Shown: positions 45,451 to 56,699 of the stretch, one piece after another | Layout: each line of letters opens with the position of its first letter | Numbering within the stretch: position 1 is the stretch's first letter | NCBI RefSeq assembly: GCF_023856365.1 | Contig: NC_064541.1 | Location: 26,204,214 to 26,268,213 of the forward strand | Direction of reading: 5' to 3' | DNA length: 64,000 nt | Origin: Brienomyrus brachyistius | Taxonomy: Eukaryota > Chordata > Actinopteri > Osteoglossiformes > Mormyridae | Position numbers and translations under genes: made by a program | The notes under the pieces: generated by a model | What the model saw: only the letters and a program-made list of their open reading frames with translations | Databases searched by the model: none | What the model was told of the DNA's origin: nothing

Positions 45451-46710
45451 GAGAAATCAGTCCATAAATTGAAATCCTGGCTCCAAAACTCAACACTTGT
45501 TGTGAAAAGTAAAGGTAAACCTGACTACCATAAGCTGCGGGATCTGTGTAGCCCGGTTTTATTCAGTAGTTATGACATTCCAAACACATCGCTGTCTTGT
45601 TTCATCTTAAACCGCACCCTTCAGTCAAGTCTGTCTTTTAACCTAAAGTGACATTTGTTACGCGTCCTTATACTAGGTTAACTGAAAAGTAGCACATAAA
45701 GGACAATTTCTGATTTAATGGCCTAACTGTCTGCACAGCTTATTAGAAACTAAATAATGTCCCCAGGTTTTTGGCTGTATATTTTTTTTTCTTGGCAATT
45801 TTTTGCCATTATCTGCTCATACATCCCCTGCAAAAAATGCACTGGTTTAAAAGGATCTATAATTAGTGATTGATGAGCCTGGCACTGATTTTCCATAGTT
45901 CCAGGCTTGTAAGAAAAATGAGAAACGATCGACAATCACCACGTCGATTCACATTACAGGACCGATTCATTGTGACCATGTGGGATCAGACACGGGTAAG
46001 TCCAACCCCCCCCCCCACCCAGTGCATCCTCCACACGGGCACTTATTGTCACACTGAAGGACATGGTGAAATTGAGATCTTGTTTCTTTTAAGGACGGGA
46101 AAGAGAAACGCGCACATCGTCCGGAGGAGCCCTGGGAAGGGTGGGGGGTGGGATTTGGGACAGTTTGGAGATGTTTATGGCCAATCGGCCCAGCTTTGTG
46201 AGATGGAAAACGCAGCTCAAATCGCAATCATCGCCGCTGGAGCGTTTTATAGCGCCATCCCAGCTGTGGCGTGCGCTTGACGGAGCATCCAGAGTAATTT
46301 CACAGCCATATATCATTGTCAGCCCTGCTGGCCTCTCACTGGCTGTCCCCGGGAAGCCCCGCCTCTCAGGCCATGCTTCATTTCTGCTTAGGTTTCGGGT
46401 CAGAAATTGTCAATCATAGGATATAAGATCCCAGAGGGAATTCTGAGGACTGAAACATTTGAGTGCAGGTGTGCTACATTAGAGCAAACTTAATGAAACG
46501 GACTGTCAAATCTGTTCAATAATTCACTGTTTCGTAACGGATCTAATATCAAATAAATCATGTTTCTGGATAAACAGATAACACAAACAGATCACTTACT
46601 ATAAAACATTTGGGGCCAAGTGAAGATGGCCTTATTCATCTGCTTGTGGAATTAAATTGTATTCTGTCCGCTACTTTTATGGACTGATCTATTTTTTACA
46701 TAACAGGACC
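45451..46710. other. Unique non-coding sequence
   Basis: An 11-base C tract lies near 46,006-46,016. Frames of 86-136 codons at 45,870-46,420 overlap on both strands and are not believed. No repeat recognised. Confidence 0.5.
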
Positions 46711-46711
46711 G

Positions 46712-46960
46712 AGGGGCTACAGTGGGTAGCACTGTGACCTCAAAACTCCAGGTCCGTGGATTTAATTTCCACCTCGCGTGAAGGATGCGTGTCATTCTGC
46801 TGTCTCTGTGTTTTCCCTTGCATCTTCCAGGAGAATTTGTAGCTCTGAAGTGAGTAAGTTTGTTTCTTGTGATAGCTTGGCATCCCATATCCCATTCCAG
46901 GGTGTCACTGTCATCCTTTGCTGGGTAAGTGATTATGGACAGTGGGCTCATAGTTCAGTT
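46712..46960 (+). repeat. Diverged SINE copy
   Basis: GGGGCTACAGTGGGTAGCAC and TCCGTGGATTTAATTTCCAC correspond to the A- and B-box parts of a tRNA-derived SINE. CTGTGTTTTCCCTTGC follows where the GCATGTTCTCCC core is expected. The tail is lost. Confidence 0.5.
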
Positions 46961-47555
46961 GCATATTGTAACTTCCCATCTCAAATTTACCGCTCTAGGA
47001 AGCTGAATGATAAGCAACGTGCGCCTTGGCAAAGGGGTCAGCGCTTACATAACAAAGACTTCACCGGTCGTGAAATTATTTGTTTTCCACCTGACTTTTA
47101 TCCTAAACCACTTTTTTTTTTTTATCAGAAGTGCGGAGTGCTTTGTGGAGATAAAAAGTAAATGCACCAAAACTGAAGCTTAGTGAAAAGTTGAATAATT
47201 CATAATGGGTGCTTAAAACTTTACACGCTCCATATGCGGGCGATTAACAGCCAAACTGCTCTCTTAATTGATAACGAACTCCGATCTGTTCAGACTGCTT
47301 CAGCAGTTTTTCCACACTAGGTACTGGAATATGACCTTTCTCAGACTTGGCATATTAATAGCAGCTGTGAAAATGTGAACAAATTATATGAAACAGAACT
47401 TCAGAATTTCCCCTATTATTAATTAGTTGGCAATCACTGCACATACAACAAGTGACTGTTTCATTAATTAATCTAGCAATTTAAATAAACTGTGAATTGA
47501 ATTTTGGAAGCTCAATGCTGCTTCCTTAATCGTTTCAGCTGCATTCATAAAAACC
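46961..47555. other. Unique non-coding sequence
   Basis: T-rich run near 47,112-47,123; nothing else recognised. Confidence 0.5.

Positions 47556-47556
<1 letters not shown>

Positions 47557-47619
<63 letters not shown>
47557..47619. repeat. (AAT)n microsatellite, left arm
   Basis: About 21 AAT units running directly into the SINE tail that begins at 47,620. Confidence 0.95.
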
Positions 47620-47754
47620 CCATCCATCCATCCATCCATCCATCCATTTTCCAAACCGCTTATCCTAGATGGGTCGCGGGGGGTCCGGAGCCTATCCCGG
47701 AAGCAATGGGCACGAGGCAGGGAACAACCCAGGATGGGGGGCCAGCCCATCGCA
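47620..47754 (-). repeat. 5'-truncated SINE between two (AAT)n arrays
   Basis: Repeated CATC, then TTTTCCAAACCGCTTATCC, GGGGGGTCCGGAGCC, GGAAGCAATGGGCACGAGGC and GGGCCAGCCCATCGCA. This is the 3' third of the SINE in reverse. The head is missing, and (AAT)n continues at once on the other side. Confidence 0.85.

Positions 47755-47788
<34 letters not shown>
47755..47788. repeat. (AAT)n microsatellite, right arm
   Basis: Eleven AAT units immediately after the truncated SINE. Confidence 0.95.
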
Positions 47789-48734
47789 TTAAGGATGTTA
47801 AAGGAATGCTTTGCCGCCCCAGATGACATGAATGCGTTTATTGGAGGTGAGCCATTATCAGTGCAGCGAAGTCACATACTTCCGAAAAATAAATGGAAAA
47901 CTGTGTACGTAAAAAAGGCAGCGGATCCGACAGCTTTTCGTCCGATCCAGGTTCATTATATCATAAAAAAATAATCATTTACGTTTCGATTCTCAAGGTA
48001 GTGACGAACGTGTGCGGCGCCCTTGGCGAGAAGCTGTCAGGTTGATGAATGACTTGGACCGTGCAGATTGAATAAAGTTTTTACTGCATCTAATTACTGG
48101 TGTGTTGTCGTGTCAGGAATGGGAGGTTGGGTCCCACATACCCAGGGGCTCGTCAGCTGCCGACATAGGAGTGCTTAAAAAATAAAACTGCAAATGAAAA
48201 CATGCACTCTGGCACGCCGAAAGATGTTACGATAAACCTGGTTTCTTTCTCACTTTTAACTAATCCTCACCCGCGGCACCTTTCCATTCCGCGCCGATAA
48301 CGACACAGGTCACAAGTGTTGCGAGTGCTTTAAGCAGTTTTATGACAGTATAATTTACGTTATCTAAAAAGAACTGCAAATGCATGCGAATCGTGAATAA
48401 CGAGCAAACAGTCAAAGCCGACTTATGGACGCATTGTGTATAAAATCGGTCTGATTCCCAGTTTTTAATATTACTTTTCAATACAGCAACAGACAAAAAT
48501 TCAGTCGATGCAGGAGAAAATCTTCCACCATAGGTGGGGAAGTGTGTGGGAAGCAAGAAATAAACTGTGTGATGTTTAAATACAAATTCAATACAATTTC
48601 AAACCTGCAGTGCGACGTTTTAACGTGAACCACCTATAGGTGGTGTGTGTGTGTGTATGCATATGTATAACGCCCTCTTTACGACACACACACACACACC
48701 GTGAAAACTACTACACGCCTTAAAGAAGTACTCC

Positions 48735-48735
<1 letters not shown>
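47789..48735. other. Unique non-coding sequence
   Basis: No gene recognised. A short GT/CA pair flanks 48,640-48,700. Confidence 0.5.
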
Positions 48736-48736
<1 letters not shown>

Positions 48737-48775
<39 letters not shown>

Positions 48776-48795
48776 AGTAATAATAATAATAAGAA
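48737..48795. repeat. (ATT)n followed by (AAT)n
   Basis: Twelve ATT units followed by a TAATAATAATAAT run, giving a loosely self-complementary A/T array. Confidence 0.95.
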
Positions 48796-49034
48796 TTATT
48801 ATTTATTAATAGTGCTGTTAATATTAGAAATAATATTAAATAGGGCGAATATTAAACCCTCAAATTATCTTGTCCCGTATTAAAATTACAGCGGGTGACA
48901 ACCAAGCAGAATCAATATACACAAATGAAATGTGAGGCTTGAAACTGATTAACCTTGGCAATATTACACAGATAAACAAGCTTTCTGCTTTTGCAACAAG
49001 AAATGCAGATCGTGCATCGTAAAAGGTATAAGAT
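48796..49034. other. A/T-rich sequence
   Basis: Nothing recognised. Confidence 0.5.
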
Positions 49035-49258
49035 TCTACACATACACTGAAAGAAAACTCCCACCATGACGACCCTAACCTCCACCCAGTACTAACCGTA
49101 ACCAAAAGTAACTAAAGTACCAGACTTTTGGCATTTTTGCTTTTTTTTTATTACATTCATAGATAATTGTGGGGACCTGAAAAATGGTCCCCTGAACATC
49201 AAAATAACACGTTTTTATGACATTAGTCCCCACAATGTAATTTAAACGTTATCCACAC
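49035..49258 (+). mobile_element. MITE-like element, third copy
   Basis: CCATGACGACCCTAACCTCC, CAGTACTAACCGTAACCAAAAGTAAC (given here as two words, CAGTACTAACC and GTAACCAAAAGTAAC), TTTTGGCATTTTTGC and GTCCCCACAATG follow the order of the MITE at 15,101. A short (CA)/(TG) patch follows at 49,254-49,283. Confidence 0.6.
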
Positions 49259-49299
49259 ACATAAACACACATGTTTGTGTGTAATATTTATTTCCCCAA

Positions 49300-49820
49300 G
49301 CATAATGTAGAAGATGTTATGTCAGAATTGGTTTTCTTGCCATCTCAATTACGTATAACTTTTTCAATTTAATTAATTAAAAGACAATAGCCAAACAGGA
49401 AATTGCCCGATCCGACCCCTCACTCTGCATTATAATATTGCTGTGCGGTCCGTTAATAGTCGACGTTTGTTAATAGGTGTATTTATATTAATGAATTCCG
49501 TCCGGTTACTCTAATAAGTCAGGCTCCACTAATTAAAACCAACTAAAATCACTGACATTTACGGTTCGCTATGAAATCCATCTTAATTATTTATGTTTAT
49601 TCATTAATTGGTGCATTTAATAAGCTAATGTCGCCATGGAGAATGAAGTCATATCGGATTGTTTGACTCTCAAATGGAAAATGTTGCATTTGGCGCCGAA
49701 CTGATAGCAGAGGTCAGTGTTATTAATATAATTAAAAGGTTACAGACGTGGGAGTCTATATGATAAGATTTCTCAGTTCCTTCTGTTACAATGATTGTGG
49801 AAATCCAAGCCAAATGGTCA
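49300..49820. promoter_or_regulatory. Strong candidate conserved non-coding element
   Basis: About 500 bases free of repeats, with TTAATTAATTAAAAG, TATTAATGAATTCC, CACTAATTAAAACC, CTTAATTATTTATG, CATTAATTGGTGC and TTATTAATATAATTAAAAGG: six or more homeodomain-type TAATTA/ATTA sites. GTCGCCATGGAGAA at 49,630 is a weak RFX-like site. Density and lack of decay resemble deeply conserved vertebrate enhancers; the claim needs an alignment. Confidence 0.4.
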
Positions 49821-49862
49821 ACACTAACCCATCTTGTTAATATCTTATATCACACATATCCA

Positions 49863-50088
49863 GCGTCGTGATCTGGGTCTACGTGTCACCATTCGTCTCC
49901 GAGCGTAAGGCTTGGTGCTCGGCCTGGATGGGGAGTCCGGTTTCTGCATCTGGGTTTTGTTTGTGTTTCTCCCCAGTTTTGCCGTTTTGTGTATTGGGGT
50001 TCTGCTTTAGGTTTGTTCCGATTATCTTGTTTTTGCATCTCAGACCCGTTTCCATCTAGCTGATTTCCATACCCGCCTGTCCTGTGCA
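49863..50088 (+). repeat. T/C-rich dispersed sequence
   Basis: GTTTTGTTTGTGTTTCTCCC and TTAGGTTTGTTCCGATTATC continue the style of the T/C-rich repeat family but lack the CCAGCAGGTGTC block. It abuts the SINE copy at 50,097. Confidence 0.35.
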
Positions 50089-50096
50089 GGGTCTAG

Positions 50097-50402
50097 ATGG
50101 TCCAGAACTTATCCCGGGAAGGCTATGGGGGCAAGGGAGAGAACAACCCAGGATGGGGCACCAACCCATCGCATGGCAAACAGATACCATTCATAGACAC
50201 ATTCACACCTACGGGCAATATGTTAACTCCAGTTAACCATGGCACGTTTTTGGACAGTGAGCAGAAACCCGGAGAACCCAGAGGAAACCCCACAACAACA
50301 AGGGGAGAACATGCAAACGTCATGGAGCCTGGGCGGGGACTTGAATTCTGGTACCAGAGGTGTGAGGGAACAGTGCTGACCCCTGAACCAGCATGCCGCT
50401 AG
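50097..50402 (-). repeat. Diverged SINE copy
   Basis: In reverse it carries the full internal order of the SINE (CTTATCCCGGGAAGG, CACACCTACGGGCAAT, GAGGAAACCCCACAACAAC, GGGGAGAACATGCAAACGTC, CAGAGGTGTGAGGGAACAGT) with many substitutions. The GGAT tail is missing. Confidence 0.8.
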
Positions 50403-50568
50403 CCCCACCTCTGGTTCCTGGTATTCCCGTGCTCTGCACCCCAGTCTGGTTGAGTCAGCTTTCCCTCATGCCTTTGGTCATCTGCAATGTGCCCACCAGT
50501 GCTGTCAGAGATGAGCGGCCAGAAGACCATGCACTGTGGATGGGTAGCTTCTGGTATTAGCCGCCCCG

Positions 50569-50585
50569 GACAGCAGGTGGCGCCC
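50569..50585 (+). promoter_or_regulatory. CTCF-like motif, strong
   Basis: GACAGCAGGTGGCGCCC is a close match to the CTCF core. It stands alone in this part of the window. Confidence 0.45.
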
Positions 50586-51612
50586 TTCACTGGGTAAAGG
50601 AAAGGGGGTGTTTTCAGAGACCAGAAAAAATGCTGTATTTTTGTATTCAGGGAGTCAAGAAATCAGCATGTTGTACCTCTTATAGGGAGAGTTGGAATGT
50701 AAAGCAAGATGTGACACTGGATGGGGGCCAGACTGCTGCTTCAACCTTAGTCTGGCATCCATTTATGTATTAAAAACCTAAAGTCCTCTTTCACTGGTGG
50801 ACTGAAAGTTTCTGCTACTCTCAGCGTTCTAATACCTCTCTGGGTCCAGGCTGGCCCTCCGATGACCTTCTGTTACTATTCTTATGTCAGATGGTGAGGG
50901 GGGGGCTAGAGGTGCATAAAGCAAAAGTACGGCGGCGCAGTGATGGGACCCCTCGGACTGACCATCAGATTGAATCCCACTGCCCCAGAATACAAAGAGC
51001 AAACCTATTCCACACTTTCTGGTTTAATGGAAAAAATTAACTCCCCCCCCCCCCACCACGAATAACCTTGGCCAGGGCATTGGTGCAATATTGCGAAGGC
51101 AAGCGGGTATGCTTGATGTTCAGGAAATACATCTGAAAGTGGACAAAAAAACTCCTGAATTTATCGACTCACACTCCTGCCAGCAGTGTGCTGGAAATCA
51201 TCGTCTAATACTGTTCGTTCCAAAAAAAGAGAAGGTAATTACAGACAAAGAAAGGGAAAAGCATTCTCCAGCACCAGGCTGCCTGCCAAGCTGTGCCCAA
51301 TAATGCACTAGCAATTACAATAGAGCTTTCTCTTCCTTTTCCAATTACATTGTATTTCTCCTGCCATTCATACCTACAGGGTCCAATTCCAGAATAGCAT
51401 CCACTTACATTAAATTTTAATGCAAACCTGTGTTTAATTAAGACCGTCAAAGCAAACAGACCCACGGGGTATCGTCAGCAAGAGGCACCATGGAAGCCGG
51501 TGTCCTAAATAATTACTTTACATCATCGTTGCAGTCATCCCAAGCAACGCCTGGACACGGATGGGCGCACAGAGCGTGCGAAGTTCTGGGACTTCGGAGC
51601 TGTCAGGGAACA
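50586..51612. other. Unique non-coding sequence
   Basis: A 12-base C tract is near 51,043. The part 51,300-51,460 (GCAATTACAATAGAGC, CCAATTACATTG, TTTAATTAAGACC) is repeat-free and homeodomain-like, a weaker candidate conserved element. Confidence 0.45.
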
Positions 51613-51613
51613 T

Positions 51614-51632
51614 GGGGGGGGGGGGGGGGGGG
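51614..51632. repeat. G19 homopolymer
   Basis: Nineteen consecutive G. Confidence 0.95.
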
Positions 51633-53083
51633 TTTGAGTGCTGGGGGGCTGGCGTTACAGCGGGGTAGCTATCACCGGAATACGTAAGAGATTAAAACAG
51701 AAAACAAACCTTTGGTCGGGGGATGGAGAGGAAGTTCTAAGTTTAGCTGTTAATTAGCAAATTATGTAAATCAGCCTTACGGCTTGTGAGAGGTCATTCC
51801 AGATAGCAAACTCATTTCGCCTTCTGACAAGATGCATCCTGGAGCGCTCAAGTTACCGGATTAAATAAAAATAAAAAAAGGTAAATGGAAAAACAACGGC
51901 AGCACAAATTTCAACTGACGTTCTGCTCCTCACAGCGAATGTGATTTTCACCAAGGCAACACCAACCGCTACCCACAGCACAAATTCCGAATAGTATGTT
52001 TCGTTTTCCTTAGAGTAAATGAGCCAACGTCAGTTTTGCCCTCTTGTTTTATGGTGGGAACACGGTACAAATGCAAAAGAACCAGAACCCTGATCTCGGA
52101 GTTCTGCCTCGGCTGACCCTGTGCTCGCCCGAGGGCCCTGAGCAGGCCGGACTATCGAGTAGCTGTCCGTGGTGCTGAAGTTCTTCATGACCAAGATAAA
52201 CTTCTGAATGTATTACCAGCATGTTACGGATATAAATTCTAGATATTCTATGGCAAAAACTATATTTATATAAGCGTTATATATATTTATGTATTATATA
52301 AACTGTTGTTACCCAAAGCATATTGATAACACGCAACCAGAAGCCAATAATTTGTTACCATGGAGACAGAGAATGAAACAAATGGCAATGTTAATGTATT
52401 GTGCAGAAACAGATTGCAGATGAAGGGGAAAAAAAAGGAAATTGTGAAGTATAAAATGCCTGTTTTTCCTTCAAGGCATGCTGGCTGCTTTCCGTCCCCC
52501 CCCGCTTTTTTTTTGCTTAGATGGGCGCCTGCAACATCTGTTACGCGGAGGAAGGCAAGGCACCACAACCGACAACACGCAATGGAGCAGGTCTTGTTCG
52601 GAAAGTACGGGGTAATTAGCGCTTTGGTAAGGAACACAAGCGATTCACTGTAAGCTAATTGCATATTGCTTCGCGCATCATTACATGCACCCAATAAATA
52701 AGAGTATACATACATGACTAGATGTAGGAAAGTTCATAACAAGAGAAAGAAGGAAATAAACACGAGGTAAACAGCAGAAAATACAGTATAAAAGCTCCCC
52801 GATACGACACAAATAAAAGCAAGAAAGAAAAAAGCAAAATATGAATAGAACTTATAACTATCTGTATCTGCTGTTTGTTGATGTTGTTCTCCGGCTCTTC
52901 CTTTCAGAGTACACCGCTTTAATCGGTTACCGCTGCAACGCAACCTCGTTAAAGCTGCACTGCTCGTTTGGGTCGACTCGCTGCCAGCTGGAAGGCAGGT
53001 CCCCACAGACTGCACGCCACGAACACAGTGTTGGGGATTTTTAGGAATTCAGTCTGAAAAATAAAAAGTATTGCCTGAACTGA
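51633..53083. other. Unique non-coding sequence
   Basis: No gene recognised. GTTACCATGGAGAC at 52,354-52,367 is an X-box-like site with one poor half. A/T-rich at 52,215-52,310. Confidence 0.5.
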
Positions 53084-54130
53084 TGTCCAATGAGGGGTCT
53101 CAGCATTACTGCTCTCTGCCCTCTCCTGTCCAATGAGGGGTCTCGACTTTACTGCTGTCTGCCCTCTCCTGTCCAATGAGGGGTCTCAGCTTTACTGCTC
53201 TCTGACCTCTCCTGTCCAATGAGGGGTCTCAGCATTACTGCTCTCTACCCTCTCCTGTCCAATGAGGGGTCTCAGCTTTACTGCTCTCTGCCCTCTCCTG
53301 TCCAATGAGGGGTCTCAGCTTTACTGCTCTCTGCCCTCTCCTGTCCAATGAGGGGTCTCAGCTTTACTGCTGTCTGCCCTCTCCTGTCCAATGAGGGGTC
53401 TCAGCTTTACTGCACTCTGCCCTCTCCTGTCCAATGAGGGGTCTCAGCATTACTGATCTCTGCCCTCTCCTGTCCAATGAGGGGTCTCAGCATTACTGCT
53501 CTCTGCCCTCTCCTGTCCAATAAGGGGTCTCAGCTTTACTGCTGTCTGCCCTCTCCTGTCCAATGAGGGGTCTCAGCTTTACTGCTCTCTACCCTCTCCT
53601 GTCCAATGAGGGGTCTCAGCTTTACTGCAGTCTGCCCTCTCCAGTCCAATGAGGGGTCTCAGCTTTACTGCTCTCTGCCCTCTCCTGTCCAATGAGGGGT
53701 CTCAGCATTACTGCAGTCTGCCCTCTCCTGTCCAATGAGGGGTCTCAGCTTTACTGCACTCTGCCCTCTCCTGTCCAATGAGGGGTCTCAGCATTACTGC
53801 TCTCTGCCCTCTCCTGTCCAATGAGGGGTCTCAGCATTACTGCTCTCTGCCATCTCCTGTCCAATGAGGGGTCTCACCATTACTGCTCTCTACCATCTCC
53901 TGTCCAATGAGGGATCTCAACTTTACTGCTCTCTGCCCTCTCCTATCCAATGAGGGGTCTCAGCTTTACTGCTCTCTACCCTCTCCTGTCCAATGAGGGG
54001 TCTCAGCTTTACTGCAGTCTGCCCTCTCCTGTCCAATGAGGGGTCTCAGCATTACTGCTCTCTGCCCTCTCCTATCCAATGAGGGGTCTCAGCTTTACTG
54101 CTGCTTGCCAACTCAAGTCCAGTGAGGGAC
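53084..54130 (+). repeat. 43-bp minisatellite, 24 copies
   Basis: The unit contains TGTCCAATGAGGGGTCTCAG, then a TTTACTGC or ATTACTGC word and CTCTGCCCTCTCC. Where I checked, copies start at 53,084 plus multiples of 43, at both ends of the array: 53,127, 54,073 and a degenerate last one at 54,116. So no net length change has accumulated over about 1 kb, only substitutions. Each unit carries a CCAAT box word. 43 is not a multiple of three, so there is no repeated protein. Confidence 0.97.
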
Positions 54131-55011
54131 CCTGGTGATGTCTTAACAGATTTTCTTAAAATCTAAAAATAAAAACTGTCAACAATTTTACTAAAATGCA
54201 AATGAACTCTAAGATAAAATCAGTATCACACTGAATGAATGATTAAAAAAACACCCATATTTTGTTACGTCAAATAAATAAGCTTAATTATTTATTTTTC
54301 AGTGATGATTGGACTGTTCAGATGGCAGATGTCAGGGACAAAATCCAAGAGTGGATCTCTGCAATGAAGCAAAATCATTATTATATGCTTGCAGTCTAGT
54401 GTCACACAAATAGTTTTTCCTGTATTTCCAATAAGGCTCAGCAATCCTGACCAAGAAAAGCCGCAGAAAATAGATGAATGAATGAATGTAATATAAAGTA
54501 GTATTAATTTCCTTGTTAATCAGACAGTTTGAAGTTTCTAGATATTTAGGCCGGCACCACTGTCATGTTTTAAAGTTTGATCACACATTTCATAGAAAAC
54601 ACAGATGTGTATACAGAAGGTTATAAAATTTTATCACACATTATATAGAAGCAAACCGACAATAAAGTGGACCTTATGACAGACACCTGTCGTTAATGAC
54701 CTGAACATTGCAGGAAAGGATGGATTGCATTTTGACTGCAGACCATTTGTTTTTCTCTTAGCAGGCAATGAAGGCAGCTTTGTGTAAATAAACGAATGCC
54801 TTGTGGAACCGCTTTTCAGCAAATGTTACATAATAGAAAAGAAAGGTAATAAGGGGTAGGTACGGCCCATCTGTAGGATGGCTGGCTGGGGGGTGTTTGT
54901 CCACATAAAGGCAAACGTTGCCTTAGTGATGGAACATGGATAATAATGGACTTATCTTGCAGGTCGGCCAGGATGACTGACCTCAGCTCGGGGTGGGAGT
55001 TGTTAGTCCCT
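54131..55011. other. A/T-rich unique sequence between two minisatellites
   Basis: Nothing recognised. Confidence 0.5.
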
Positions 55012-55539
55012 AGTATTAAAGTCTTTACCCCCTGAATATTAAAGTCTTTACCCCCTGTATATTACAGTGTTTACCTCCTGTAGGTGATAGTGTTTAGTCC
55101 GGTAGATGACAGTGTTTACCCCCTGTGGATGACAGTGTTTACCCCCTGTAGATGATAGTGCTTACCCCCTGTACATTATAGTGTTTACCCCCTGTAGGTC
55201 ATAGTGTTTACCCCCTGTAGGTGATAGTATTTACCCCCTGTAGATGATCGTGTTTACCCCCTGTAGGTGATAGTATTTACCCCCTGTAGATGATCGTGTT
55301 TACCCCCTGTAGATGATAGTGTTTGCCCCCTGTAGGTGATAGTATTTACCCCCTGTACATGATAGTGTTTACCCCCTGTAGGTAATAGTATTTACCCCCT
55401 GTACATGATAGTGTTTACCCCCTGTAGGTGATAGTATTTACCCCCTGTAGATGATCGTGTTTACCCCCTGTAGGTGATAGTATTTACCCCCTGTAGATGA
55501 TCGTGTTTACCCATTTAGACAAGAGTGTTTACCCCCTGG
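55012..55539 (+). repeat. 23-bp minisatellite, about 23 copies
   Basis: The unit is TTTACCCCCTGTAGRTGATMG plus two bases. Start points at 55,021, 55,044, 55,067, 55,090, 55,112 and 55,135 show a 23-bp period with a few one-base losses. Between about 55,190 and 55,505 two unit types, GGTGATAGTATTT and AGATGATCGTGTTT, often alternate, giving a 46-bp higher-order period. Confidence 0.95.
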
Positions 55540-55812
55540 ATGCTTGTCATTATTTATCACATGTTAACACAATGATGTTTTCCAGTACAAAGACCTGTCG
55601 GGGCACTGAAAAAGTACAAGGCAGCAGACGATATAGAGGCTAAGGATATGACATCTGAGAGTGAGGAATTCCTCTCGTTCCCTTGCTCTTGTGTTTAACC
55701 GAAATTGGTCCCCCGTTATCTAAACCTTGGTGGAGGTTAGAGAAGAATGTTCAGACTTGTTCATCTTGATAGAAAGACAATCAACTCAAATACTCAAATA
55801 CAAATAACTCAA
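55540..55812. other. Unique sequence
   Basis: Nothing recognised; it ends at a small CAAATACT tandem near 55,787-55,818 next to the Tc1 relic. Confidence 0.5.
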
Positions 55813-55814
55813 AT

Positions 55815-56405
55815 ACTCACTTGTTACAACCAGGTTATGCCAAAGAGCATCTCTGAACATACAACACATCAAACCTTGAACTAGATGGGCTACAACAGCA
55901 GAAGATAACACTGGGTGCCACTTCTGTCCGCTACAAATGGGAAACTGAAGTTTGGTGGGCACAGGCTCACCAAAATTGGACAATGGAAGACTAAAAAAAC
56001 ATTTCTTGGCTAAATAATTCTCAATTTCTGCTGCAACATTCAGATGGTAGAATCACAATTTGGCATGAACGCGAGGATCCTTCCTGCCTTGTATCAACAA
56101 TCCAGGCTACTGGTGGTTGTGTAATGGTGCAGGGAATATTTCCTTGGTACACTGTGGGCCCCTTAATACCAACTGAGCATGGTTTACATGGTACAGCCGA
56201 CCTGAGTATTGTGGTTGACTATGTCCATCCCTTTATGATCCCAGTGTACCCAGCTTCTAATGGCTACTTCCAGCTGGGTAACTCGCCACATTCCAAACCT
56301 CATATCATCTCGGACTGGTTTCTTGAATATGATAAGTTCACCAGAATCAAAAAGGCATCTGCAGCCATCAGATCTCAATCCAATAGAGAACCTAAAAGAT
56401 GCTAG
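55815..56405 (+). pseudogene. Decayed Tc1-family transposase
   Basis: The translated sequence follows a fish Tc1 transposase from the end of the DNA-binding region into the catalytic domain: WWAQAHQNWTMED, QFLLQHSDGRITIW, CLVSTIQATGG, VGPLIPTEH, VDYVHPFM, NGYFQ and IISDWFLEYD. It is dead. A TAA stop lies in frame at 55,992-55,994. The first catalytic Asp is Asn (WLNNSQF) and the second is Gly (QLGNSP). A +1 frameshift before about 56,370 puts the PSDLNPIE segment, which holds the third acidic residue, out of frame. The N-terminal part, the C-terminus and both terminal repeats are not found. An internal 93-codon frame starts at 56,124 but is only a fragment of this relic. Confidence 0.9.
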
Positions 56406-56699
56406 GACCAGAAGATCAGGATAATGCACCTGACAATTGGCATGGCAGTTGTTTTCGACTCTGTGTAGCTTCTTTTATGATTATTCCCTCTTAATTTTAA
56501 TCTACTTTATCTACACTTTACACTGTTTAAATTTACTCCTTTTTGTGTATAGTAATCTTTACATGATCCATGTACATTATACCGTATTTTTATGCCATCT
56601 ATGTATCACTATTTGATGATTAATGAAGACAACGGTGATGTAGGTCCATTACACAATGTGTTCAGCAGTTGAAAAACTCTCTGTTTTACTGTGTTTTCA
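56406..56699. other. A/T-rich sequence after the Tc1 relic
   Basis: Nothing recognised; I looked here for a right terminal inverted repeat and did not find one. Confidence 0.5.

Noticed and set aside
53084..54130. CRISPR array
   Set aside because: Regular 43-bp spacing, but the whole unit is repeated with no unique spacers and the genome is a vertebrate. It is a minisatellite.
56124..56405. Intact small gene of 93 codons
   Set aside because: It is an internal piece of the decayed Tc1 transposase, beginning at an internal Met and ending after a frameshift.
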